Positions 28,018-37,445 of a stretch of DNA of 64,000 nucleotides are shown here, one piece after another. Each line of letters begins with the position of its first letter. Position 1 is the first letter of the stretch. The position numbers were made by a program, and so were the translations under genes. Below the pieces are notes generated by a model. That model did not search any database, was not told where the DNA came from, and saw only the letters and a program-made list of their open reading frames with translations. Source of the DNA: G958296245 sp965262055. GTDB taxonomy: Bacteria > Chloroflexota > Dehalococcoidia > Lucifugimonadales > G958296245. Location: NCBI GenBank assembly GCA_965262055.1, contig CBDHEI010000002.1, positions 1,240,001 to 1,304,000 of the forward strand, written 5' to 3'.

Positions 28018-29304
28018 ATGGAGCACATCGAAGAAATAGTCATAAGGCTCGTCTTTCAGCTCGCGGTGATACTGATCGCCGCGAAGCTGGGCGGCGAGTT
28101 CTTCGAACGGGTGCTCAGGATGCCCGCCGTCCTGGGCGAGCTTGCCGTCGGTATCGTGATCGGGCCCTTCGCCTTAGGCGGGATCGATTTCTGGATGGTG
28201 GGCGCCCTTTTCGAGCACGTCGAGGCCGGGGTCGGCGAAGCCGCCTCGGCGGTGCACATCTCCCCCGAGCTCTGGTCCATCGCCCAGATCGGCTCCATCG
28301 TACTGCTCTTTATGGCGGGCCTCGAGACCGACCTCAAGCAGTTCCTGCGCTACGCGCGGCCCGCAACCGTGGTCGCCATCGGCGGGGTCGTCGTGCCGCT
28401 TTCCTTAGGCGTGGTCCTGACGGTGCAATTCGGCTACGACGACAACTTTGGGGGCAGCAAAGCGCTGTTCATCGGCGCCATCATGACCGCCACCTCCATA
28501 GGGATCACGGTCCGCGTACTGGGCGACCTGCGACGGCTTGCGACCCCCGAGGGGGTCACCGTACTGGGCGCGGCGGTGCTGGACGACGTCATCGGCATCC
28601 TGATACTCACGATAGTAGTGGGCCTCTCGGATACAGGGGCCTTCGAGGCTTCCTCCATCGCCTGGGTGGCCTTCAAGACCCTCGGCTTTTGGCTGGCGCT
28701 GACGGGAATAGGCGTGCTGCTCTCCGGCTACATCTCGGAGCTGCTGCAGCGGTTCAGGGTGAGCGGGGCTTCGGTCGCGCTTGCGCTTGCGCTCGCCCTT
28801 CTGGCGGCCGGTCTGGCGGAGAGCTTCGGGCTCGCCATGATCATCGGCGCCTTCTCCATTGGGCTTGCCCTGTCGGGCACCGACCTGGCGCACCGGCTCC
28901 ACCAACCCCTCAGGGCCATCTATTCCTTCCTCGTTCCCATATTCTTCGTCGTTATGGGCATGCTCGTCGACGTGAGCGCCATGGGGGGAGTCATCGTATT
29001 CGGACTCGTCATCACCGTCGCGGCGACAATCGGCAAGGTCGCTGGCTCCGGGCTGCCCTCTCTGCTGGTAGGGTTCAACCGGAGCGGTGCGTGGAGGATC
29101 GGTTTCGGTATGCTGCCCAGGGGTGAGGTGGCCCTCATCATGGCCGGCATAGGGATAAGCAGGGGAATCCTCTCCCCTGACCTGTACGGAGTAGCCATCC
29201 TGATGACGATAATCACCACCGCCGCGGCCCCTCCCCTGCTTGCCCTTTCCTTCCGGGGAGACGCCCACGGTACCCGCCAGCAGGCCGACCCGAACGAGGC
29301 ATGA
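28018..29304 (+). CDS. cation/proton antiporter, CPA2 (KefB-like) family
   Basis: 428 aa with 12 or so hydrophobic segments. The opening LAVILIAAKLGGEFFERVLR, then MPAVLGELAVGIVIGPFAL, is the standard Na_H_Exchanger start. Key motif: MTATSIGITVRVLGDL, then LGAAVLDDVIGILIL near residue 184, whose paired Asp are the ion-binding site of CPA2 antiporters. No RCK/TrkA nucleotide-binding tail is present. It exchanges Na+ or K+ for protons across the inner membrane. Its TGA overlaps the ATG of the next gene (ATGA), an unexpected coupling to an oxidoreductase. Confidence 0.9.
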   Translation: MEHIEEIVIRLVFQLAVILIAAKLGGEFFERVLRMPAVLGELAVGIVIGPFALGGIDFWMVGALFEHVEAGVGEAASAVHISPELWSIAQIGSIVLLFMAGLETDLKQFLRYARPATVVAIGGVVVPLSLGVVLTVQFGYDDNFGGSKALFIGAIMTATSIGITVRVLGDLRRLATPEGVTVLGAAVLDDVIGILILTIVVGLSDTGAFEASSIAWVAFKTLGFWLALTGIGVLLSGYISELLQRFRVSGASVALALALALLAAGLAESFGLAMIIGAFSIGLALSGTDLAHRLHQPLRAIYSFLVPIFFVVMGMLVDVSAMGGVIVFGLVITVAATIGKVAGSGLPSLLVGFNRSGAWRIGFGMLPRGEVALIMAGIGISRGILSPDLYGVAILMTIITTAAAPPLLALSFRGDAHGTRQQADPNEA

Positions 29305-32201
29305 TAGCGTCCCGGGCGGCCTCCCGCGATGACCGGGCCCTCGTAGAGGACCTCAGGCGCGTCGTGTCCGGCGAGGTGCGCTTCGACGCGATGACCCGTG
29401 TCCTCTACAGCACCGACGCCAGCATCTACCAGATCGAGCCCATCGGCGTCGTGCTGCCAAGGACGGCCGAGGACGTGGCCGCCGTGGTGGAGACCGCTAG
29501 GCGTCACGGAGTGCCGGTGCTGCCGAGGGGCGGAGGCACGAGCCTTGCGGGCCAGACGGTCGGCCACGCGGTCGTCATAGACTTCTCCAAGTACATGCGC
29601 GACCTCCTGGAGGTCAACGCCGAGGAGGGGTGGGCCCGCGTCCAGCCCGGCATCATCCTGGACGAGCTGAACCAGAAGCTCGCGCCCACCGGCATGCTCT
29701 TCGCCCCTGATCCGAGCACCAGCAACCGTGGCAACGTCGGTGGCGCGATCGGCAACAACTCCTGCGGCGCACACTCCATCGTGTGGGGCAAGACGGTGGA
29801 CAACGTCGCCGAGCTGACAGCCGTCCTCTCCAACGGCGACTTCGCCACCCTTGGCCCGCTCACCGCCGGGCAGGTGGAGGAGCGGATGCGCCGTGACTCC
29901 CTGGAAGGGAGCATCCTTCGCAGCCTCGCCGAGATAGGCGCGGAGACCAGGGACGAGGTCGCCGCGCGCTTCCCGCAGATACAGCGCCGCGTCTCTGGGT
30001 ACAACCTCGACGAGCTGGCCGATCCGGCCGCCGGGCTGGACATGGCGCGCTTCGTAGTAGGCTCGGAAGGCACCCTGCTCACGATAACCGACGCTAGGGT
30101 CAAGATCGTGCCGCGCCCCCGGCACAAGGCCCTCGCCGTCCTCCACTTCCACACCCTCCAGGAGTCCATCGAGGCGACCGTGCTCACCCTTGAGGTCGAC
30201 CCCGCCTCGGTGGAGCTGGTGGACTCGATGATCCTCAGGCAGGCCCGCGCAAACCTGGAGTACTCGCGGATGATGGGCTTTCTGGAAGGAGACCCCGAGG
30301 CGGTCCTGCTCGTGGAGCTGACCGGGGACTCGGAGGCCGAGGCCGTCTCGAAGCTCGACGCTCTGGAGCGCAAGCTGCGGCGAGCCAGGATGGGGTACGC
30401 GGTGCGCCGCGTCATGGACGAGGGCGAGCAGGCGCGGATCTGGGCCGTGCGCAAGGCCGGCCTAGGCCTGATGATGAACGTACCGGGAAGCGCAAAGCCC
30501 CTCCCGTTCGTCGAGGACACCGCGGTTGATCCCGAAAAATTGCCGGAGTACGTCCGCCGCTTCGACGAGATAGTGCGCTCGCACGGCACGGCGGCGGGCT
30601 ACTACGGCCACGCAAGCGTCGGCTGCCTCCACATACGCCCGCTGATCGACCTCAAGGACCAGCAGGGGGTAGAGCGCATGGTCGCCATCGCCTCCGATGT
30701 GAGCGACCTCGTGCTGGAGTTCGGTGGCGCCATGAGCGGCGAGCACGGCGACGGGCTGGTACGCAGCCCGTGGATCGAGAAGATGTTCGGCCCGAAGGTC
30801 TACGACGCATTCCGCCGCGTCAAGCGCGCCTTCGACCCCGACGGCATCATGAACCCCGGCAAGATCGTAGACCCGGCGCCCATGACCGAGAACCTGCGCA
30901 TCGACCCGGCATACCGCGCCGTGGAGCCCGACACCGGCTTCTCCTACGCGTCCCAGGGCGGCTTCGGCGGCGCCATCGAGATGTGCAACGGCCAGGGCGC
31001 CTGCCGCAAGGTCACGTCGGGCACCATGTGCCCCTCCTACATGGTTACCCGCGACGAGGAGCACTCCACCCGGGGCCGGGCAAACGCCCTGCGCGCGGCC
31101 ATATCGGGCGCTCTGCCGCTCAGCTCCCTGACGGGCAGCCGTCTCTACGACGTCATGGACCTCTGTATGGAGTGCAAGGGCTGTAAGGGCGAGTGCCCCT
31201 CCAACGTCGACATGGCCAAGCTGAAGTACGAATTCCTGGACCGGTACCACAAGGCCAACGGCCTCCCCGTCAGGAACAGGCTCTTCGGCAACATCGCCGC
31301 CATCAGCAGGCTGGGCTCATTCATGGCGCCCGTATCCAACCTCGTCATGCGCTCCACCACCTTCGCGGACCTCATGGAGCGGTTCGCCAACATCGACAGG
31401 CGCCGGAAGCTGCCCCCCTTCGCAAGCCAGACCTTCAGGCAGTGGTTCAAAGCCAGGGGCGAGTCTATACGCCCGCCCGGCGGCAAGGGGCAGGTCCTGC
31501 TCTTCGTGGACACCTTCACCAACTACAACCACCCGGAGATCGGTAGGGCGGCCACGAAGGTCCTGGAGCGCTTGGGGTACGAGGTCGCCCTGCCTGATAC
31601 GAAGTGCTGCGGGAGGCCCATGCTCTCCGCCGGCATGATGGACGCCGCCAGGAAGAACGCCCGCGCCAACGTCGATACCGTCCACTCCCTCATGGAGGGC
31701 GGCGCAAAGCTCGTGGGCCTGGAGCCAAGCTGCATCCTGGGCTTCCGCGACGACTACCTCGAGCTGCTGCCCAACGACCGCAAGGCCGCAGCCGTCGCCG
31801 AAGGCGCGATGCTGTTCGAAGAGTTCCTACACAGTGAGTCCGGCTTGGCGACCGCTGACCTGACATACACCAACCCGCCCAATCGGGTGCTGCTCCAGGG
31901 CCACTGCCACCAGAAGGCGCTAGCGGGCACGGACTCGGCCCTTTCCGTCCTGCGCTCCATACCCGGCTGCGAAGTCGAAGAGATACCCTCCGGCTGCTGC
32001 GGCATGGCCGGCTCCTTCGGCTTCGGGAGCGAGCACTACGACATCTCGATGCAAATAGGCGAGCAGACGCTCTTCCCCGCGGTGCGAGCCGGTAACGGCG
32101 CCACTGTGGTCAGCGACGGCGTGTCCTGCCGCCAGCAGATCGCGGACGGTGCCGGCGTCCAGGCCAAGCACTTGGCCGAGGTGATCGCCGAAGCGCTATA
32201 G
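29301..32201 (+). CDS. FAD-linked oxidase/Fe-S oxidoreductase fusion (GlcD-GlcF type)
   Basis: 966 aa fusion. The N-terminal PCMH FAD-binding domain shows LPRGGGTSLAGQTVGHAVV near residue 74 and GNNSCGAHSIVWG near 151. The FAD-oxidase C domain ends in FGGAMSGEHGDGLVRSPWIE near 479. Two ferredoxin-type clusters follow (CNGQGACRKVTSGTMCPSY near 561 and CMECKGCKGECPSNVD near 623), then two CCG domains (KCCGRPMLSAGMMD and GCCGMAGSFGFGSEHYD). This is the arrangement of YdiJ-like D-2-hydroxyacid dehydrogenases, which pass electrons to a membrane acceptor. Start overlaps the antiporter stop. D-lactate, glycolate or D-2-hydroxyglutarate are possible substrates. Confidence 0.9.
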   Translation: MIASRAASRDDRALVEDLRRVVSGEVRFDAMTRVLYSTDASIYQIEPIGVVLPRTAEDVAAVVETARRHGVPVLPRGGGTSLAGQTVGHAVVIDFSKYMRDLLEVNAEEGWARVQPGIILDELNQKLAPTGMLFAPDPSTSNRGNVGGAIGNNSCGAHSIVWGKTVDNVAELTAVLSNGDFATLGPLTAGQVEERMRRDSLEGSILRSLAEIGAETRDEVAARFPQIQRRVSGYNLDELADPAAGLDMARFVVGSEGTLLTITDARVKIVPRPRHKALAVLHFHTLQESIEATVLTLEVDPASVELVDSMILRQARANLEYSRMMGFLEGDPEAVLLVELTGDSEAEAVSKLDALERKLRRARMGYAVRRVMDEGEQARIWAVRKAGLGLMMNVPGSAKPLPFVEDTAVDPEKLPEYVRRFDEIVRSHGTAAGYYGHASVGCLHIRPLIDLKDQQGVERMVAIASDVSDLVLEFGGAMSGEHGDGLVRSPWIEKMFGPKVYDAFRRVKRAFDPDGIMNPGKIVDPAPMTENLRIDPAYRAVEPDTGFSYASQGGFGGAIEMCNGQGACRKVTSGTMCPSYMVTRDEEHSTRGRANALRAAISGALPLSSLTGSRLYDVMDLCMECKGCKGECPSNVDMAKLKYEFLDRYHKANGLPVRNRLFGNIAAISRLGSFMAPVSNLVMRSTTFADLMERFANIDRRRKLPPFASQTFRQWFKARGESIRPPGGKGQVLLFVDTFTNYNHPEIGRAATKVLERLGYEVALPDTKCCGRPMLSAGMMDAARKNARANVDTVHSLMEGGAKLVGLEPSCILGFRDDYLELLPNDRKAAAVAEGAMLFEEFLHSESGLATADLTYTNPPNRVLLQGHCHQKALAGTDSALSVLRSIPGCEVEEIPSGCCGMAGSFGFGSEHYDISMQIGEQTLFPAVRAGNGATVVSDGVSCRQQIADGAGVQAKHLAEVIAEAL

Positions 32202-32311
32202 CTCGCCCCTCGCCGGGTGCGACTTAGGTTGACAGGTCGTCAGCAGCCGGAATAGAGTTGAAGTGTCCAGAGTTACAGCTGACAAGGCAAAGAGCCGGTT
32301 ATGATACTAAG

Positions 32312-34016
32312 CCCGAATCCACCGAAAGACGACTTTGGGGACAGTCCTTGAAGAAGCCAGAGGGTGCTCCTCTGAATCTGGGAGAATGGTTTTGAAACAG
32401 AAAACCGCCCGGAAACAAGGAGCACCCAGTAGATGCTGCCACAGAATAATCCCGACCGTATCCGCGTCGTCTTTGACGACCACCGCCTGGTGGCCAATGC
32501 CGGCCTGCTCCTGCCGGCCACCCTTGCACAGCACCTGGGCCTGCGGGAACTCGTCGACCATCACCTCGACCTAGGCTGCGCATCGGGGCGGGCGAACACG
32601 GGGGACAAAATGCTGACGCTGGTCGCTTCCGCGCTGGCGGGCGGCGACTTCATCGACGACGCCGATGCGCTGCGTGCTGGTGGGACGGTCGGTGTTCTCG
32701 GCTGCGTGGTCAAGGCGCCATCCACCCTGGGCACCTTCCTGCGCAGTTTCCGGTGGGGGCATGTCCGTCAACTCGACCGGGTGAGCCGCCAGTTGCTGGC
32801 ACGCGCATGGGCCGCTGGGGCCGGACCCGGCGACTCGCCCCTTACCATCTACCTGGACTCCACCATCTGCGAGACCTATGGACTGGACAAAGAAGGGGCG
32901 CGACACCACAACTACACCGGCGTGCGGGGCTATCACCCACTGCTGGCCATCGCCGCCGGAACCGGCGATGTGCTGATGTCCCGGCTGCGCGAGGGCCGTG
33001 CCAACACCGCTCGCGGCGCTGCCCACTTCCTGCGTGAAACGGTGGGGCGGGTGCGCTACGGTAGGGCCAGCGGCCAACTCACGGTGCGCGCCGACAGCGG
33101 CTTCTACGCCCACGCTCTCGTCGCCGTCTGCCGCGAGATGAGTGTCCGCTTCTCCATCACCATCCGCCAGCACAAAGGCCTGCGGGAGTTGATTGAGGCG
33201 ATCCCCGAGCAGGACTGGACGCCGATTCCCTACTGGATGGACGGCGCCGCCGATGTGGCCGAGACCACCTATACCCCCTTCCAGAGTGAACCCGACGCCG
33301 CGCCGGTGCGGCTCATCGTCCGGCGGGTGAAGCCCACGCCCGGTTCCCAGTTGGCCCTCTTCGCCACCTACAGCTATCACGGCTTCATCACCGACCGGGA
33401 CGGGGAAACCCTGGAACTGGAGGCCGATCATCGCCGCCACGCCGAGATCGAGAACGCCATTCGAGACCTGAAACACGGCGTCGGACTCAACCATCTCCCC
33501 TCGGGGCGCTTCGCCGCCAACGGCGCCTGGCTGGCGGTGCAGGTGATGGCACACAACCTCGCCCGCTGGACAGCGCGCATCGGTCTGGCCGAACGGACCG
33601 TGACCACCAAGACCCTCAGGCGGCGGGTCTTCGCTCTGGTGGGACGGATCACCCGCTCGGCGCGCCGCCTTACCCTGCATCTTCCCCAGCATTGGACTTG
33701 GGAAACCCAGTTCACTCGCGCCATGGCCCGGCTGCGAGCCATTCCACTCCCCGCCTGAACTGCCAGCCTGCAACTGACCCAACTTCCCTGAAAACTCGTG
33801 CCACCCCGGTCCCGCGAGAGTTCCCTGCTGCGTATTCTCTCGCCATCCCGCGCATCGCAGCTCCCGCAGAGGGCCATAGGGGCGCAAGGCGGCGACTGAA
33901 GACCGTTCGCCGACCTCCAATCTACCCCAATGAGCCCAGCCATCTCCCCTGTAGCTCCCTCACCCACCCTGCCGCTGTCCTCACGCCGTCCATCGGTGTC
34001 CTTCGGTGGATTCGGG
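32312..34016 (+). mobile_element. IS-A copy 4 (IS1380-type)
   Basis: 1705 bp with intact ends and a perfect 5-bp duplication CTAAG (32307-32311 and 34017-34021). It sits 42 bp upstream of the Cache lipoprotein start, so it has probably replaced or displaced that gene's promoter. Confidence 0.95.
32433..33758 (+). CDS. IS1380-type transposase, IS-A copy 4, with altered active-site region
   Basis: 441 aa, open throughout, but with two private changes: Leu60 to Met, and Asp140 to Tyr (G to T at 32850) in the IDLDST motif, two residues before the presumed catalytic Asp142. The other three copies and element B all keep an Asp at this position (LDMDAT in B). Activity may be reduced or lost; supply in trans by the other copies would still be possible. 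Confidence 0.9.
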   Translation: MLPQNNPDRIRVVFDDHRLVANAGLLLPATLAQHLGLRELVDHHLDLGCASGRANTGDKMLTLVASALAGGDFIDDADALRAGGTVGVLGCVVKAPSTLGTFLRSFRWGHVRQLDRVSRQLLARAWAAGAGPGDSPLTIYLDSTICETYGLDKEGARHHNYTGVRGYHPLLAIAAGTGDVLMSRLREGRANTARGAAHFLRETVGRVRYGRASGQLTVRADSGFYAHALVAVCREMSVRFSITIRQHKGLRELIEAIPEQDWTPIPYWMDGAADVAETTYTPFQSEPDAAPVRLIVRRVKPTPGSQLALFATYSYHGFITDRDGETLELEADHRRHAEIENAIRDLKHGVGLNHLPSGRFAANGAWLAVQVMAHNLARWTARIGLAERTVTTKTLRRRVFALVGRITRSARRLTLHLPQHWTWETQFTRAMARLRAIPLPA

Positions 34017-34058
34017 CTAAGTCCTAAAACTATAAACGCTACTACGAGGAACGATGAG

Positions 34059-35495
34059 ATGAAGAACAAGACGCTCCGTATCGCCACAATGCTGACACTG
34101 GCCCTGCTAGTGCCGTTTCTCCTGATCGCTTGTGGGGATGCCGATGAGGGCCTTACCCGCGCGGACGTTTCGGAAATAGTCCGCACGGAGATTGCCAATG
34201 TCCCTGCTCCGGAACCGGGGCTCACCGGCGCGCAGGTCGAACAGATCGTGCGAGAGGCCTCGGACGACTTCAAGAAAACTGAGCCGGAACCCACCAGCAA
34301 GAAGACCGAGCAGATGGCAGATGGCAAGATGGCCCTCGCGCCTCGCAGGTCGTCGCCCCCCGAATACACTCAGTACCTTGTCAAGAACGCCATCAGCAAG
34401 TACGAGTCGGAAGGGCTCGACGCAACCCTCGCCTACTACAACACCAAAGAGAGCATCGACGGCCAGTGGTATATCTTCATTCTCGACCAGGACGACGTGA
34501 TAATCGCTCATGCCGCCAACCCGGACCTGGTTGGCCGTCCCGCCTCGGCGGCTATCGGGCCGAACGGCTATCCCGCGGGCGAGGCCGTAGTAGCCGTCGC
34601 CGATGAGGATGGCGCCTGGTTCGACTACACTTTCCCCAACCCCGTCACCGGCGCCGCGGAGACGAAGCACTCCTGGATCGTGCGGTACGACGGGCTCGTC
34701 TTCGGCACAGGCTGGTATGAAGGCGGGCCAAGGAAGTCCGACGCTCCCGCATACACCCAGTCCTTCGTGCGGCAGGCCCTGAACCTCTACGACGCGTTGG
34801 GCCTGGAGGCGACCCTCGCCTACTACAACACCAAGGAGAGCGTCGACGGCCAGTGGTATGTCTTTATCGGCGACCAGGATGACATGATAATCGCTCATGC
34901 CGCCAACCCGGACCTGGTTGGCCGTCCCGCCTCGGCGGCTATCGGGCCGAACGGCTATCCCGCGGGCGAGGCCGTAGTAGCCGTCGCCGATGAGGATGGC
35001 GCCTGGTTCGACTACACCTTCCCCAATCCCGCCACCGGTGCCGCGGAAACCAAGCACTCTTGGATGGTGTTGCACGACGGGCTCGTCTTCGGTTCGGGGT
35101 GGTACGAGCGCGGCCCCAGCAAGTCCGACGCACCCGCATACACCAAGTCCTTCGTACAGCAGGCCCTGAACCTCTACGACGCCCTGGGCCTGGAGGCGAC
35201 AATGGACTACTACAGCTCGAAGGAGAGCGTCGACGGCCAGTGGTACGTCTTCGTCATCGACGAGGACGGCTACACGATAGCCCACCATGACGACAAGTTC
35301 GTAGGGCGGGATCCCAGCCTCCGGGTGGACGCCACCGGCTACTTCTACGGCGACGAGATGCTGGCGGCTACCGAGGAGGGACGCTGGGTCGACTACGTAC
35401 TGGTGAACCCGGAATCGGGCGAGGACCAGCAGAAGCACACCTGGATGGTGCGCCACGACGGGCTGCTGTTCGGTTCGGGCTGGTACGAGCGTTAA
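34059..35495 (+). CDS. lipoprotein with three tandem Cache-type sensor repeats
   Basis: 478 aa. The signal peptide ends in a lipobox, FLLIAC, with Cys25. A charged coiled segment (DVSEIVRTEIANVPAPEP, EQIVREASDDFKK) is followed by three repeats of exactly 129 residues starting near residues 104, 233 and 362. Each contains AxxxYxxxGLxAT, then YNTKESIDGQWYIF, DxDxxIIAHAANPDLVG, DEDGAWFDYTF and HSWIVRYDGLVFGTGWYE, matching single-Cache extracellular ligand-binding domains. No kinase or methyl-accepting domain is attached, so it is a solo periplasmic binding protein. Start chosen for CGAGGA spacing and the signal peptide. IS-A copy 4 is just upstream. Confidence 0.85.
   Translation: MKNKTLRIATMLTLALLVPFLLIACGDADEGLTRADVSEIVRTEIANVPAPEPGLTGAQVEQIVREASDDFKKTEPEPTSKKTEQMADGKMALAPRRSSPPEYTQYLVKNAISKYESEGLDATLAYYNTKESIDGQWYIFILDQDDVIIAHAANPDLVGRPASAAIGPNGYPAGEAVVAVADEDGAWFDYTFPNPVTGAAETKHSWIVRYDGLVFGTGWYEGGPRKSDAPAYTQSFVRQALNLYDALGLEATLAYYNTKESVDGQWYVFIGDQDDMIIAHAANPDLVGRPASAAIGPNGYPAGEAVVAVADEDGAWFDYTFPNPATGAAETKHSWMVLHDGLVFGSGWYERGPSKSDAPAYTKSFVQQALNLYDALGLEATMDYYSSKESVDGQWYVFVIDEDGYTIAHHDDKFVGRDPSLRVDATGYFYGDEMLAATEEGRWVDYVLVNPESGEDQQKHTWMVRHDGLLFGSGWYER
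34498..35017 (+). repeat. two identical 133-bp blocks in Cache repeats 1 and 2
   Basis: Bases 34498-34630 and 34885-35017 are identical, offset by exactly 387 bp, the repeat period. Sequence on either side of the block, and the third repeat, have diverged, so the identity is local. Confidence 0.95.
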
Positions 35496-35525
35496 GCAGC
35501 CGCCCCGGCTCCTTCAGGCTGCTGG

Positions 35526-37118
35526 TCACCCGCGGACTCTTGGCCCGCCCGCGGCCGCGTAGCCGTTGCTGGAGCCCGTAAGGTCCTGGCTCACCCAGAA
35601 GGCGTAGAGGCTTCCGTTGGTGACGTGAAACCTGAACCTGACCGGTATGTCTCTCAGCGCGGAGAGGTCGTGGGCTTCCGTCCAGTCGATCCTCTGCGCC
35701 GTCCGATCTGCCGAGACCGGCACGCAGCGACCGGCCGAGAAGGGCATTACCATCTTGCCCCGTCGGTCCAACACCTCCACTCTCAGGGCGCCCCGCGAGG
35801 TGTCCGCGTTGACGAACAGGTGTCGGCCTTCGAAGGTGACGGGCCGCGTGGTGAGGACGCCTCCGTCCGTCCCCGCGTCCATCGACGCGAATCCGTCCCT
35901 CCTCAGCGTCGCAAGCCCTGTGCCGCCTCCCGAGTACATGGCGTTGGCCTTGTCATGTGATCCGACCATGCTACTAGTGAGCTTCGGCGACTCTCCTGAC
36001 CAGGCCCCGTAGTAGAAGTAGAGCAGGTCGCCAACGATCAGGCACACCCCACCCGCGGCATGAATGTAGCCCTTGTCCCACGTGCCCTGGACACGCGTCG
36101 CCGGGATGAAGGACTGGCGGTCGGGACGGTCCCAGTGGAAACCGTCCCGGCTGAACCCCAAAGTCAGGTCGTTGGTCTTGGGGACTCCCCTTTCGGCGGC
36201 CTCCGGGTTGGGCGGTCCTCGAAATATGGCGATCAGCCCCAGCATGACGCTCTCATAGGCCACAGCGTTGAGGTCGTAGAGCTGAGGCGCCTCGCCGATC
36301 TCGGGGTCGGGCTCGTCGAGCTCGTCCGACCATGCCCATAAGACCGGGTCCTCATCCTCCCACTGGGAGCCGTCGAGGAAGTCGGCGTGCTCGATGTACC
36401 GCCTGGCCCGAACGCCGTCTTCGGTCCGGCGCACGCTGTACACCCACTTCTTGCGAAAGGGATTGTAGAAGAACGAAGAGTTGTCCCCGAGCGGGCCCGT
36501 GCGTGTAGGCTCTCCCCAATGGATGCCGTCCGGGGACGTATAGACCTCTCCGCCGCTCCAGGGCGTTCCTATGTCACCTGACGACCGGAAGTACTGGAAC
36601 ATCTTGAACCGCTGTTCGGAGTCCTCAGCCTCGTGGTCGAGCCACACACAGCAGCCATCCCGCCGGTAGCCCGGGCGCGGTGCGAGGACGAGGTTGGTCT
36701 CGGGCGCCACGTCCAACGCGGGCCGGCGCCACTCGATGCCGTCATCGCTAACTGCGTATCCGGTCCCGGACATCCAGCCGGCTTGGTACCACATCTTGAA
36801 CAATCGGTCGGTCGGGTCCCACCAGACGCCGTCGTTGAAGGGCGCTGCGACCGGACACTCGCCGCCGTCCAACTCGGTTTCCGTCTCCGGTGTCAGCACG
36901 GGGTTGTGCTCGCTCTTCTGGGCCTGGTGGAAGCGCCGAGTCAGCGTCGTAGACTCGACCAGGAAGTTATCGACAAAGAGCTGCCGGCCGACATCGATGG
37001 GGATAATCTCTGGAGGGGCGTCCAGGTAGGGTACGCGAACAGGCTGCCGTCCGCCGTCGTACACGAGCCGCGGCGGCCATCGATGAGGTTGCGGGATGCC
37101 GCTGTAGCCCGTGTCCAA
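35526..37118 (-). CDS. glycoside-hydrolase family 32-like beta-propeller protein
   Basis: 530 aa. The pattern IDVGRQLFVDNFLVESTTL, then NPVL, GVWWDPTDRLFKMWYQAGW, YAVSDDGIEWRRP and VYTSPDGIHWGEP is that of large GH32/GH43-like propeller proteins common in Planctomycetes and SAR202-type bacteria. A C-terminal beta-sandwich (HLFVNADTSRGALRVEVLD, ending FRFHVTNGSLYAFWVS) is like the GH32 C-terminal domain. No signal peptide is visible. Specific activity cannot be given; acting on plant or algal glycans is a guess. It converges on the Cache lipoprotein gene. Confidence 0.7.
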   Translation of the reverse strand: MDTGYSGIPQPHRWPPRLVYDGGRQPVRVPYLDAPPEIIPIDVGRQLFVDNFLVESTTLTRRFHQAQKSEHNPVLTPETETELDGGECPVAAPFNDGVWWDPTDRLFKMWYQAGWMSGTGYAVSDDGIEWRRPALDVAPETNLVLAPRPGYRRDGCCVWLDHEAEDSEQRFKMFQYFRSSGDIGTPWSGGEVYTSPDGIHWGEPTRTGPLGDNSSFFYNPFRKKWVYSVRRTEDGVRARRYIEHADFLDGSQWEDEDPVLWAWSDELDEPDPEIGEAPQLYDLNAVAYESVMLGLIAIFRGPPNPEAAERGVPKTNDLTLGFSRDGFHWDRPDRQSFIPATRVQGTWDKGYIHAAGGVCLIVGDLLYFYYGAWSGESPKLTSSMVGSHDKANAMYSGGGTGLATLRRDGFASMDAGTDGGVLTTRPVTFEGRHLFVNADTSRGALRVEVLDRRGKMVMPFSAGRCVPVSADRTAQRIDWTEAHDLSALRDIPVRFRFHVTNGSLYAFWVSQDLTGSSNGYAAAGGPRVRG

Positions 37119-37175
37119 GCCGACGGACCTCGCCGTTTTAGTCCGCCTACGCGCGGCAGCGGCAGCCGGCCGCGC

Positions 37176-37445
37176 TCACGGGACGAGACGGTCTATGTTC
37201 ACAGCCTTGTGGGTGCGCGTCGCCCGGACGCGGAGCGGCTCGCCCACCACGAGGGTCTCGTAGGTGAGCCAGTCGACCTCCACCACATCGGTGTCGACCA
37301 GCAGGTAGTATGCGCCGCTGGGCCGGTGCTCCTTCGCCGTGAGTCGGCCTTCGATGTGCAGGTACGGAGGGAAGGCGTCTACCAGCGAGGTCAGAGTTGA
37401 CCTCACCGCCTGAATCGCCCGGAATACGGCAAGAAGCGGCCTCAT
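37176..37445 (-). CDS. small hypothetical protein
   Basis: 89 aa from the ATG at 37445; the frame stays open to 37601. The C-terminal part is beta-rich and looks globular: PYLHIEGRLTAKEHRPSG, AYYLLVDTDVVEVDWLTYE, EPLRVRATRTHKAVNIDRLV. It may be a small OB-like or barrel domain. AGGAG lies almost against the ATG, too close for an ideal site, so the true start may be further upstream. No family was recognised. Confidence 0.5.
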   Translation of the reverse strand: MRPLLAVFRAIQAVRSTLTSLVDAFPPYLHIEGRLTAKEHRPSGAYYLLVDTDVVEVDWLTYETLVVGEPLRVRATRTHKAVNIDRLVP

